Positions 42,640 to 51,077 of a stretch of DNA of 64,000 nucleotides are shown one piece after another (the first letter of the stretch is position 1; every line of letters begins with the position of its first letter). The notes beneath the pieces were generated by a model that saw only the letters and a list, made by a program, of their open reading frames with translations, ran no database searches and was not told where the DNA came from. Source of the DNA: Yersinia canariae (GTDB taxonomy: Bacteria; Pseudomonadota; Gammaproteobacteria; Enterobacterales; Enterobacteriaceae); assembly GCF_009831415.1 (NCBI RefSeq), contig NZ_CP043727.1, positions 372,001 through 436,000 of the forward strand. Reading direction: 5' to 3'. The translations under genes were made by a program, and so were the position numbers.

Positions 42640-43562
42640 TGCGTATAAAACATCATTATCTGCCGCTGTGCCTGGCGTTGCTGGGTACGGTAGGCATACT
42701 GGGTGCCCCTCTGCCGGTCGAGGCGGTAGAACTGATGAAGTGGGAGCGTATTCCACTGCAGGTGCCACTGACCGTGGGGCAGGAACGCATTGTGTTTGTA
42801 AACAAGAATGTGCGTGTGGGTTTCCCTCCCGAGTTGAACGGTAAGCTGCGGGTACAGAGCACCGGCGGTGCCGTGTACCTGCAGGCGAGCAGCGCCTTTG
42901 CCACCACTCGACTGCAACTGCAGGACGTGGAAAACGGCGAGCTTATCCTGCTGGATATCACTGCCCTGGAGGGCAAGCAGGTGCGTGAGCCGGTGAGCCT
43001 GGTCTATCAGGGTGACGTTTCCAGTGCGACCGGCAGTGATAACACCTCGGTCAGTGCAGAAGAGACGGCCACAACCCAGGGTAAGGGCCAGATCTCTGCC
43101 AAAGACAACACCCCGCGTATTACGACGCCCCTGCCGATTGCCCTGACGCGTTATGCGGCACAACGTCTGTATGCCCCCTTGCGTACGATTGAAGCGTTGC
43201 CGGGGGTACACGCCATTTCGCACGGTCTGTCATCGAACATCACTTCTCTGCTGCCTTCCGAGCCGGTCACGGTGCGCCCACTGGCGGCCTGGGGTGTTCA
43301 GGGGGTCAACGTGGTAGCCCTGAAGCTGACCAATCAGCGGTCGGGGAAAGTGGTACTTGACCCGCGTCGTTTGCAGGGCACCTTCCATTCGGCGACCTTC
43401 CAGCATCGCTGGCTGGGTGCTGCCGGTACACCGGAAGACACCACCCTGCTGTACCTGGTGATGCAGGGACGCCCGGACGCGGCATTTCTGCCAGAGCCGG
43501 TGGCCCCTGCCGTGAAGGGCAAGGCGCGAACCTCATCAAGAGGGCAGACTCATGCAAATTAA
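42639..43562 (+). CDS. TIGR03749-family protein, TraK-like
   Basis: A 307-residue exported protein with a signal peptide (LPLCLALLGTVGILGAPLPV). The N-terminal beta-rich domain MKWERIPLQVPLTVGQERIV and the C-terminal VNVVALKLTNQRSGKVVLDP are the conserved parts. It corresponds in place and size to TraK/VirB9-type outer-ring proteins. A hydrophilic linker with SVSAEETATTQGKG separates the domains. It overlaps the next gene by 11 bases. Confidence 0.86.
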   Translation: MRIKHHYLPLCLALLGTVGILGAPLPVEAVELMKWERIPLQVPLTVGQERIVFVNKNVRVGFPPELNGKLRVQSTGGAVYLQASSAFATTRLQLQDVENGELILLDITALEGKQVREPVSLVYQGDVSSATGSDNTSVSAEETATTQGKGQISAKDNTPRITTPLPIALTRYAAQRLYAPLRTIEALPGVHAISHGLSSNITSLLPSEPVTVRPLAAWGVQGVNVVALKLTNQRSGKVVLDPRRLQGTFHSATFQHRWLGAAGTPEDTTLLYLVMQGRPDAAFLPEPVAPAVKGKARTSSRGQTHAN

Positions 43563-45048
43563 ATCCAATACCCTGCTGAAAGTCCTGGTGCCGGTGGTGC
43601 TGTTTATTGCCATCGCCATTGGGGTGAAATCCTGTGGTTCAGGTACCCCACCGGTCTCATCGACCGTCAAAACGAATACGGTGGCTGACCTGACCGATGA
43701 GGAGCTGCAGATCCTCGGTATCGAGGGGGATACCCCGGAAGATACCCTGCGAACCCTGGTGGCACGTCTGAAGGTTATCCAGGACAAGCAGGCCAGTCTG
43801 GAGCGGCAGAATGTCACGCTGTCGGAAGAGAACGCCACCCTCAAAGAAGGCGGAGTGAATGTGGATAACCGCATTCGTGATGCGGTCAATGTGGCGAAGC
43901 AGGAAGAGGTGCAGGCCCGGCAGAAACTTCAGGCGGAGCAGCAGCGCCTGGCAACGCTGATTGAAAATCTGAAGGGGATGGGCGGTCAGTCAGGTCAGAC
44001 GCCGTCTGCCGGTTCATCCGCATCAGGGCAGGGACAGCAGGGTGATTTGCCGATTGGGCTGGGCCTGGAGGGCAGTGACGGGGCAACGGGCACTGTGAGT
44101 GGCGGCGTGATGTGGATTGAGCCACAGGACGCCGTGCAGCTTGACCGCAACGGTAAACCGGTCATCGGGGCCGCTGCCGTGGGCACGGCGGCAGGCACCG
44201 GCAGTTTCCAGTTCCCGAGTTCCTTTGCCAGCCTGGATGATAACGCTATTTCGCGCCAGAAAGCCGATTTGGACCGGGCGGCGAAAAATCAGCAGGCCAT
44301 CGAGGAAGCGACACCGGTGTACACACTGCCGGAGAACTCGACGCTGATTGGTAGCCGTGGCATGACAGCGCTGCTGGGCCGGGTGCCGATTGATGGGAAA
44401 GTCACCGATCCGTACCCGTTTAAAGTGCTTATCGGCAAAGAGAACCTGACCGCCAACGGTATCGAGCTGCCGGACGTGGAAGGGGCGATTGTCTCCGGCA
44501 CCGCCACCGGCGATTGGGTATTGTCCTGTGTCCGGGGCGAAGTGCATTCCATTACCTTTGTCTTTACCGATGGCACCGTGCGTACCGTGCCGTCTCCGGC
44601 CAAATCCAGCGACGGCAGCAACGGCAAATCGAACGGCGGCAGTATTGGCTGGTTGTCCGATGAGAACGGGGTGCCGTGTCTGTCCGGGGAGCGCAAATCC
44701 AACGCCTCGACGTACCTGCCGACTCTGTTCGCGTTGTCGGGGGCCGGTGCAGCGGCGGATGCGATGGCCAACAGCCAGACGACCACCTCAGTGGACGGTA
44801 CCACGGTGACCAGTACGCTGACCGGCAGTGCCGGGCAGGCGGCGTTGGGTAAAGCGCTGTCGGGTGGCACCAACGAGCTGGCTGATTGGGTGAAAGCGCG
44901 TTACGGCCAGATGTTTGACGCCGTGTATGTCCCACCGGGTGCCCAGGTGGCCGTGCATATTACCCGCCAAATCCCGATTGACTATGAAGAACAGGGCCGC
45001 AAGGTTCGGTACGATTTTGATATCCGCCAGCAGCATGCGCTGGATTGA
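43552..45048 (+). CDS. TIGR03752-family protein, TraB/VirB10-like
   Basis: A 498-residue protein. The N-terminal membrane helix (LLKVLVPVVLFIAIAIGVKS) is followed by a coiled coil at about 60-140 (RLKVIQDKQASLERQNVTLS), a Gly/Ser/Gln-rich flexible stretch and a C-terminal VirB10/TraB-like beta-barrel domain (GRVPIDGKVTDPYPFKVLIG, then VPPGAQVAVHITRQIPIDYE). It spans the periplasm and forms the core of the secretion channel. Confidence 0.88.
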   Translation: MQIKSNTLLKVLVPVVLFIAIAIGVKSCGSGTPPVSSTVKTNTVADLTDEELQILGIEGDTPEDTLRTLVARLKVIQDKQASLERQNVTLSEENATLKEGGVNVDNRIRDAVNVAKQEEVQARQKLQAEQQRLATLIENLKGMGGQSGQTPSAGSSASGQGQQGDLPIGLGLEGSDGATGTVSGGVMWIEPQDAVQLDRNGKPVIGAAAVGTAAGTGSFQFPSSFASLDDNAISRQKADLDRAAKNQQAIEEATPVYTLPENSTLIGSRGMTALLGRVPIDGKVTDPYPFKVLIGKENLTANGIELPDVEGAIVSGTATGDWVLSCVRGEVHSITFVFTDGTVRTVPSPAKSSDGSNGKSNGGSIGWLSDENGVPCLSGERKSNASTYLPTLFALSGAGAAADAMANSQTTTSVDGTTVTSTLTGSAGQAALGKALSGGTNELADWVKARYGQMFDAVYVPPGAQVAVHITRQIPIDYEEQGRKVRYDFDIRQQHALD

Positions 45049-45058
45049 GGAGGTTTTG

Positions 45059-45463
45059 ATGAAACAGCACTTTTTACCTTTATTGTGCCTGACCGTGTTG
45101 CTGGCTGGCTGCAGTACCACCAAAGATGAAATGCTGCCACCGGGGGATTCTACCATGCTGGAGCTGTGGCAAAACAAAGGCTCGTCGGCACGGACGGCCA
45201 CCGAGGCCCGCAGCACATTACGCCGGGGATTGACCGATGACGACAGCGCTGCCCGTCAGGCCATCGAGGAGAGCTATACCCGGACGGCGGAAAACGAGAT
45301 CCAGCAGGTGTTCCCGCGCCTGCCGAACCCCGATATGGTGATTTATATCTACCCGCACATGGCGGGAAATGAGCCCGCGCCGGTGCCGGGCTACAGCTCG
45401 GTATTCCCGTTTTACAGCCGGGTACAGTATGCGCTACCGGGTGAACGTACGGAGGCGCTGTAA
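45059..45463 (+). CDS. TIGR03751-family lipoprotein, TraV-like
   Basis: A 134-residue lipoprotein with lipobox LTVLLAGCS. EMLPPGDSTMLELWQNKGSS and RLPNPDMVIYIYPHMAG are the conserved parts, and the Tyr/Pro-rich end (PGYSSVFPFYSRVQYALP) is typical. It probably acts as the outer-membrane anchor (VirB7/TraV role). GAGGAGG precedes ATG 45059. It ends on the first base of the VirB4-like gene. Confidence 0.87.
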   Translation: MKQHFLPLLCLTVLLAGCSTTKDEMLPPGDSTMLELWQNKGSSARTATEARSTLRRGLTDDDSAARQAIEESYTRTAENEIQQVFPRLPNPDMVIYIYPHMAGNEPAPVPGYSSVFPFYSRVQYALPGERTEAL

Positions 45464-48261
45464 TGTTCTCATTATTTAGCAAGAAGAAAATTGGCAAACA
45501 GGCTCCCGCAGCAGCAGAAGACGATGGCCTGGATACGGCGGTCTTGACACGTGAGCCGCAGATGAAAACCGGCAAGCTGACGGTGGCCGAGGAAAAGGCA
45601 CTTTACCCGAACAACCCGACGTTTGTGGATTACCTGCCGTGGGCCGAGTACCTGCCGCGCAGCCAGTGCCTGTTGCTCGATGACGGGGTATCGGTCGGGG
45701 CGGTGTTTGAGATTGTGCCGGTGGGTACCGAAGGGCGGACGCCGGAGCGGCTGGAGGAGATCCGCGATGTGGTGGAAGACGCCCTGCAGGACAGTTTTGA
45801 GGAGCGGGATTCGCACCCGTGGGTGGTGCAGTTCTTCTGTCAGGATGAAACCGACGTCACCGAATACCTGGATCAACTGCGTGCTTACGTCAAGCCCTGG
45901 GCGCAGGGTACGACGTTTACTGAAGCCTATCTCACCGAGATGGAACGGCATATGCGCGGGATTGCGGTACCCAAGGGGCTGTTTATCGATAAGGCGATCA
46001 CCGGCGCACCCTGGCGCGGTCAGCAACGCCGTACCCGGATGGTGGTCTATCGCTATGTCAATCCGGCACTGCGTGAGCCCCATGCGCCCGAAGAGGCGTT
46101 GAACCAGGTTTGTGAACGTCTCTCGTCAGCGCTGGCCGGTGCCGGTGTTGTGGCGGCCCGTCAGAATGGGGAGCAGATCCATGCCTGGTTGCTGCGCTGG
46201 TTTAACCCCGAGCCTGACTGGGTCGATAAAGAGATCTTGTATCGCACGGCTGCGCACCAGGATGATGAGTCGGGTGTGTTACCGGTGGAAAATGATTTCA
46301 GTGAGACGGTGCTGTTTTCACCGCCGCGTTCTGACGTGGAGCGCGGCGTGTGGTGGTTTGATGGACTGCCGCACAAGGCGGTCACGGTCGACCGGCTGCG
46401 CCGGGCGCCCACCGTGGGGCACCTGACGGGGGAGACGCGAAAAGGGGAAAATATCAATGCGCTGATGGATTTACTGCCGGAAGGGACAGTGGCCTCGCTG
46501 ACACTGGTGGTGCAGCCCCAGGACGTGCTGGAAGAGCGCTTTAATCACCTGGCGAAGAATGCCATCGGCGAGAATACCGAGTCGGAGCGGGTGCGTGAAG
46601 ACTCGGAAACCGCCAAGCGTTATCTGGGGGAAAAGCACAAGCTGTACCGGGGCAGCATGACCTTCTATCTGAAGGCCCCGACAGTCAAGGTGCTGAATAC
46701 CCGCCAGCGTGACTTGACGGCAGTCTTGTTGAACGCCGGACTGCAGCCGGTTAAGCCGGAGTTCGATGTTGCCCCGCTCAACGGCTACCTTCGCGCCTTG
46801 CCGATGTGTTTTAACCCGATGCACGACAAAAAACACTGGTATACCCGTTTGACCTTCGTGCAGCACATGGCCAACCTGCTGCCGGTGTTTGGTCGTGACA
46901 CCGGCACCGGCCATCCTGGCTTCACCTTCTTTAACCGGGGCGGCGCACCGTTGACCTTTGATCCGCTCAACAGTCAGGATCGCGCCAAGAATGCCCATCT
47001 GGTGCTGTTTGGTCCCACCGGTTCGGGGAAATCGGCCACATTGAACAGCCTGTTCGCGCAGTTGATGGCTATCCACCGTCCCCGGCTGTTTATTGCCGAA
47101 GCCGGTAACTCCTTTGGTCTGTTTGCGGATTACTGCGAAGAGCTGGATCTGACGGTGAACAAGGTCAGCATCAAGCCCGGTTGCGGTATTTCCCTGGCTC
47201 CCTTTGCCGATGCCCACCGTCTGATCGAGACGCCAGCCGTGCTGGTGAGTGAGGAGGAACTGAGTGAGCGTATCGAGACCGAGGACAGTGACGAGGAGGA
47301 TGACGATGAGGAGCGTGACATCCTGGGTGAACTGGAGATTGTTGCTCGGTTGATGATCACCGGCGGCGAGGCCAAGGAAGAGGCCAAGCTGGAGCGGGCC
47401 GATCGGGGCATGATGCGTGAGGCCATCCTGGTGGCCGCGCGAGCAGCCTATAACGCGGGGCGGCAGATGGTCACCAGCGACCTGCAGGCGGCGTTATACC
47501 AGTTTGCGGCTGATCCGGCGCGTCCTGAAGTTCGCCGAACCCGAGCACAGAACATGGGGGAATCGCTGGGCGTGTTTATGCAGGGGTTCCTGGGCGAGCT
47601 GTTTGACCGCCCCGGTGAGAATTGGCCCGAGGCGGATGTGACGTTGATTGACCTGGGAACGTTAGCGCGGGAAGGGTATGAGGCGGCATTGGCGGTGGCC
47701 TATACCTCGCTGGTAAACACCATCAACAACATTGCCGAACGCGACCAATTCCTGGACCGGGAAATCGTGTTTGCGACCGATGAAGCACACATGATAACGA
47801 CCAACCCGCTGTTGGCTCCGTTTGTGGTCAAGATAGTGAAGATGTGGCGTAAGCTGGGGGCCTGGCTGTGGCTGGCAACGCAGAACCTGGAGGATTTCCC
47901 GAACACGTCGAAGAAGATGCTCAACATGATTGAATGGTGGCTGTGCCTGGTGATGCCACCGGAAGAGGTGGAGGAGATCGCCCGCTTCAAGAAATTGACG
48001 GCGGAGCAGAAAGCCATGTTGCTGTCGGCGACCAAAACCCCCCGTTGTTATACCGAAGGGGTGGTACTGGCGAGCCGCATCGAGGCGCTGTTCCGGGCGG
48101 TACCGCCGAGCTTATATCTGGCATTGGGCATGACCGAGAAAGAGGAGAAGGCGGCGCGACGGGCGATTATGCAGGCGCAGGGGGTGTCAGAGTTGGCGGC
48201 AGCAAAACAGATTGCACATCAACTGGATGTGGCTCGCGGTATCGCTAAGGCGGCGGCATGA
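45463..48261 (+). CDS. VirB4/TraC-like conjugative ATPase (TIGR03744)
   Basis: A 932-residue cytoplasmic ATPase that powers assembly and transfer. It has an N-terminal docking domain (about 1-460), Walker A LFGPTGSGKSATLN at about 513-526, an acidic insertion (EDSDEEDDDEERD at about 604), and Walker B IVFATDEAHM at about 767. WLATQNLEDFP with motif IEWWLCLVMPPEEVEEIARF forms the C-terminal lobe. The length is typical of this class. It overlaps the next gene by 4 bases. Confidence 0.93.
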   Translation: MFSLFSKKKIGKQAPAAAEDDGLDTAVLTREPQMKTGKLTVAEEKALYPNNPTFVDYLPWAEYLPRSQCLLLDDGVSVGAVFEIVPVGTEGRTPERLEEIRDVVEDALQDSFEERDSHPWVVQFFCQDETDVTEYLDQLRAYVKPWAQGTTFTEAYLTEMERHMRGIAVPKGLFIDKAITGAPWRGQQRRTRMVVYRYVNPALREPHAPEEALNQVCERLSSALAGAGVVAARQNGEQIHAWLLRWFNPEPDWVDKEILYRTAAHQDDESGVLPVENDFSETVLFSPPRSDVERGVWWFDGLPHKAVTVDRLRRAPTVGHLTGETRKGENINALMDLLPEGTVASLTLVVQPQDVLEERFNHLAKNAIGENTESERVREDSETAKRYLGEKHKLYRGSMTFYLKAPTVKVLNTRQRDLTAVLLNAGLQPVKPEFDVAPLNGYLRALPMCFNPMHDKKHWYTRLTFVQHMANLLPVFGRDTGTGHPGFTFFNRGGAPLTFDPLNSQDRAKNAHLVLFGPTGSGKSATLNSLFAQLMAIHRPRLFIAEAGNSFGLFADYCEELDLTVNKVSIKPGCGISLAPFADAHRLIETPAVLVSEEELSERIETEDSDEEDDDEERDILGELEIVARLMITGGEAKEEAKLERADRGMMREAILVAARAAYNAGRQMVTSDLQAALYQFAADPARPEVRRTRAQNMGESLGVFMQGFLGELFDRPGENWPEADVTLIDLGTLAREGYEAALAVAYTSLVNTINNIAERDQFLDREIVFATDEAHMITTNPLLAPFVVKIVKMWRKLGAWLWLATQNLEDFPNTSKKMLNMIEWWLCLVMPPEEVEEIARFKKLTAEQKAMLLSATKTPRCYTEGVVLASRIEALFRAVPPSLYLALGMTEKEEKAARRAIMQAQGVSELAAAKQIAHQLDVARGIAKAAA

Positions 48262-48656
48262 TGCAGTTGAAGAAGGCCATGTTGGAGATTGTGGCCGGTG
48301 ACGGTAGTGAAGATAGCGTGCTGTTTGAGGCCCCGCCACAGGGTAATCCGCGTATCAGTGAGGTAAATGCCGGGCAGTTGGCAGAATTGTGTGAGCAGAT
48401 TCGGGCACGTACCCGGTCTGTGGTCTCGATCACCTGTTCGCCGCACCGGGTGGGGCATCACAGTTGCGTCGCGGTGAAGCTCGCCGGTGCCGATGGCAGT
48501 GCCAATCTGCTGTTGACGATCACCGGCACGTTACACTGGCCGACCGCACAGGATTATGCCCAGGCTCCGCGCTGGTATATCAACCTGCCGGATGCGGTCG
48601 ATGCAGTGTATCTGGTGACGCAGTTGGAAGAGCGCCTGGGTATTCAATCACAGTAA
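48258..48656 (+). CDS. Conserved element protein after the VirB4-like gene
   Basis: A 132-residue cytoplasmic protein (QLKKAMLEIVAGDGSEDSVL) with GNPRISEVNAGQLAELCEQI and WYINLPDAVDAVYLVTQLEE. It has no recognised motif. A 4-base overlap with the ATPase gene shows that it belongs to the run and ends it. A small hairpin follows 12 bases after the stop. Confidence 0.65.
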   Translation: MMQLKKAMLEIVAGDGSEDSVLFEAPPQGNPRISEVNAGQLAELCEQIRARTRSVVSITCSPHRVGHHSCVAVKLAGADGSANLLLTITGTLHWPTAQDYAQAPRWYINLPDAVDAVYLVTQLEERLGIQSQ

Positions 48657-48668
48657 CCTTTCTTGCAA

Positions 48669-48686
48669 GCCGGTCAAATGACCGGC
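48669..48686 (+). terminator. Compact GC-rich hairpin at the end of the VirB4 run
   Basis: GCCGGTCA (48669-48676) pairs perfectly with TGACCGGC (48679-48686) around AA. It is 12 bases after the last gene of the run. No T-run follows, so termination there is uncertain; it could instead protect the 3' end of the messenger. Confidence 0.4.
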
Positions 48687-48857
48687 TATCTGTACTATCT
48701 TGTACCTAATCTTACACAACTCTTGGACCAATCAGGTTTGACAGGCAGCTCAGTGCGTGAAGAGGACGTTGATTATATCAGTCCGTGTCAATCGACCGGA
48801 AGCTGGTCAAAGGAATGCAGCAGCGAAAGAAACGGCAAGGGTAAAAGCGGCAAGTAG

Positions 48858-49130
48858 GTGCGGCCCAAACGCACAGCAGAGTGGCGCGCCTTGATGACGC
48901 GTAGCCACGGGTTAAAGTCACGGACAAGGTGATGGCGTCAGGAAAGACTGCTGGACATGTCAACGGTCGTCCCTGTGTGCTGAGCTTCATGGCAGGCGCA
49001 AGCACGCAGACCCGGCTCTGGAAGCCAGTCGGTAGGTGTCAGGGATGCAGAAGTATGGCCATAGCCAAACCTGTTAGGGATGAGCAGACAGCGAACCTGG
49101 AGCAGCGCGATCTGCAAAGCGGAGACGCAA
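48858..49130 (+). ncRNA. Possible 5' fragment of a group II intron
   Basis: From 48858 the sequence begins GTGCGGCCC, as expected for a group II intron 5' end. A GC-rich, gene-free and hairpin-rich stretch of about 270 bases follows (for example GACGCGTAGCCACGGG and TGGCAGGCGCAAGCACGC), looking like domain I of a bacterial ribozyme. No reverse transcriptase or domain V is present, because the AbpA-type cargo begins soon after. The call rests on the general look and the first bases only. Confidence 0.35.
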
Positions 49131-49402
49131 TGATTTATTTCGTCTATTATCCATTTGTATAAATAACTGCTTTCGGCCAAAAGCGGTTAACTTGTGTTTA
49201 CGACTATGGGGTGATTCAATCGAAATATTGCTTTTACCTTGGACTATTGAGAGCAGCATAAAGTGACAATAAATATTGCATATGACCTGCCAATAACTGC
49301 AATAGGAATAGCGCTGTAGTATTAGCAGGCTTCGCATGTATTGTCTTGATTGGCTGAGCTGATGTCCAATTTCTGCAAATCTTCTCGCAATGCAAGGATG
49401 TC
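49131..49402. other. Leader region of the AbpAB-like cargo
   Basis: An AT-rich gap without a supportable gene. It must contain the promoter of the two-gene defence-like cargo. AAGGA at 49394-49398 is the ribosome site for the first gene. Confidence 0.4.
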
Positions 49403-51034
49403 ATGATGAGTATTACTAGCCTATCCGATGCAGGTGGGCCTGCGGCAAGGCAAGGCTTCAAGTATCAAGATCACGTAGCTGTCAGTTTCATCTTCAAGAT
49501 GCTCCGGGACAGCAACTACTCCCAAGTGGAATGCGAGACAGCGGATGACATCGTGGCGGTATTCCAATGCGCGGGCCAGATACTAAATGAATACATTCAG
49601 GTCAAAACAACCGAAAGTGATGGCAAATGGAACTTGAAAGAGATAACAGCGTTAGACGGCACCAAGGCTAATTCTTCGCTGCTACATAAATCGCTGAAAT
49701 GCGACGTACGCCCAGGTATTGCCCGCTTCCGAATCGTGACCAAGCGCGACGTCGCAAAAATTCTTGAAGGATTCAAGAAAGAGATAGATAAGCGGGTGCT
49801 GCCTGACATAACCACGACCCGAGGTGTGGCACTGCGCAAGAAGTTTAAAACGGTTGTATCACCTCAAAAACGGGACTTCTTGTACTGGGCGGAAAACTTT
49901 GTCTGGCAGGTATACGGTGATGTCGAGGCGCTGGAGGCCGTCAATATAAAGGCTTTGTCCCAGCTTGCGGAGGGGCTTGGAAATCGCCCCAACTTCACGC
50001 AACTAAAGGCAATTTACGAAGAATTTTTAGAGATTGCTGACAAAGCGGCCACAGCTAGCGTGAAGACAGCCGCAGCATCTAAGATCATCCTTCGAGCTCC
50101 GACGCTGGCTTACCTCAGGAAATTATTAGACGAGGCTGATGACAAGTCAACGGCCACATCCAAACCATATAAAAAGCGTCCGGATCCGTTCTTGGTCGAG
50201 TTTCACGCCAACACAAAAGAGGGCTTGTTGCACTCATTTTCTGGTTTTGACGTGCGCTATGCGCTTAAGAAATGGCGGCATGAAAATTACGCAAAGCATC
50301 TCATCGAATGGCTACCCGAGTTTTCCCTAAAGGCCAGTGAAATCGTAAACATCCTTGCGCATAACGCCGAAACGATACTGGCTAGGTCAATCAGTACCTT
50401 CAGCGACAGTGAGCTTTCGCGCGACAGGCTCATTGCAGAATTAATTCTCCATTCCATCCTGCGCAGCCGCCAAAACAGCGAGCCCGTTGCGTGTAAAGTC
50501 TTCTACAAATCTGCTGGCAAGCTTTCAGAATTTGGCAATGCTCACATCGTTCAGATGCCTGATCAGGATGACCAGTTGTGGCTAGGTCTTGCCCGCTTGA
50601 GCAAAGCAAATGACATGGATACAACGCTAGAGCAAATTCGAGAAATTCTTGACGAAACTATCTCAGAAACCGTGCTGTCGGCAGAGCGCGAAATCATTAT
50701 TTCTCTACGCGAACCTTTACATCACCAGCCAAAAGCAGATTCCTTCAATCAAGCTCTGCATCGGAATTCTCCTGTCGATGACATGCTGAATATTCTCTGC
50801 TTCCCCATCTTGTTGACCTACGACAGTGCAGCTCTTTCGTCAGGCTGGCTCGCTGATTACGTAGACAACCTCAAGATAGAGATCGAAACCCACTTCAGCA
50901 CGTTCACCTCGGAACTGCCGGAGAACATCAAACAAGTGAAGGTGCTCATCTTCTTGGTGCCTATGGAAAGCATTGAACATCTGACCAAGGCTTTCAACGC
51001 TCGCTGCGAAAAGCTGGAAGAATTGCAGGCATAA
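49403..51034 (+). CDS. abpA: AbpA-like anti-phage protein with DUF4297-type nuclease domain
   Basis: A 543-residue protein. The N-terminal domain GGPAARQGFKYQDHVAVSFI, then VECETADDIVAVFQ and EYIQVKTTESDGKW, has the DUF4297 pattern: a PD-(D/E)xK-type nuclease fold with acidic residues and Gln-x-Lys in IQVKT. The rest is helical. The pair of this gene (543 residues) and the next helicase (732) matches E. coli AbpA/AbpB (YfjL about 538, YfjK about 729, sizes from memory), a system that stops several phages and responds to phage SSB or DNA damage. The start may be 49403 or 49406, with AAGGA just upstream. Confidence 0.75.
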   Translation: MMSITSLSDAGGPAARQGFKYQDHVAVSFIFKMLRDSNYSQVECETADDIVAVFQCAGQILNEYIQVKTTESDGKWNLKEITALDGTKANSSLLHKSLKCDVRPGIARFRIVTKRDVAKILEGFKKEIDKRVLPDITTTRGVALRKKFKTVVSPQKRDFLYWAENFVWQVYGDVEALEAVNIKALSQLAEGLGNRPNFTQLKAIYEEFLEIADKAATASVKTAAASKIILRAPTLAYLRKLLDEADDKSTATSKPYKKRPDPFLVEFHANTKEGLLHSFSGFDVRYALKKWRHENYAKHLIEWLPEFSLKASEIVNILAHNAETILARSISTFSDSELSRDRLIAELILHSILRSRQNSEPVACKVFYKSAGKLSEFGNAHIVQMPDQDDQLWLGLARLSKANDMDTTLEQIREILDETISETVLSAEREIIISLREPLHHQPKADSFNQALHRNSPVDDMLNILCFPILLTYDSAALSSGWLADYVDNLKIEIETHFSTFTSELPENIKQVKVLIFLVPMESIEHLTKAFNARCEKLEELQA

Positions 51035-51077
51035 CTGATACATGCTCTCCGGATAACGGAGCAGAAGGTATACGAAG

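Noticed and set aside
48663..48857. 64-codon frame after the VirB4 run
   Set aside because: It starts inside a GC-rich hairpin, has no good ribosome site, and its Ser/Gly/Lys-rich end has no known pattern. It ends exactly where the intron-like sequence begins.
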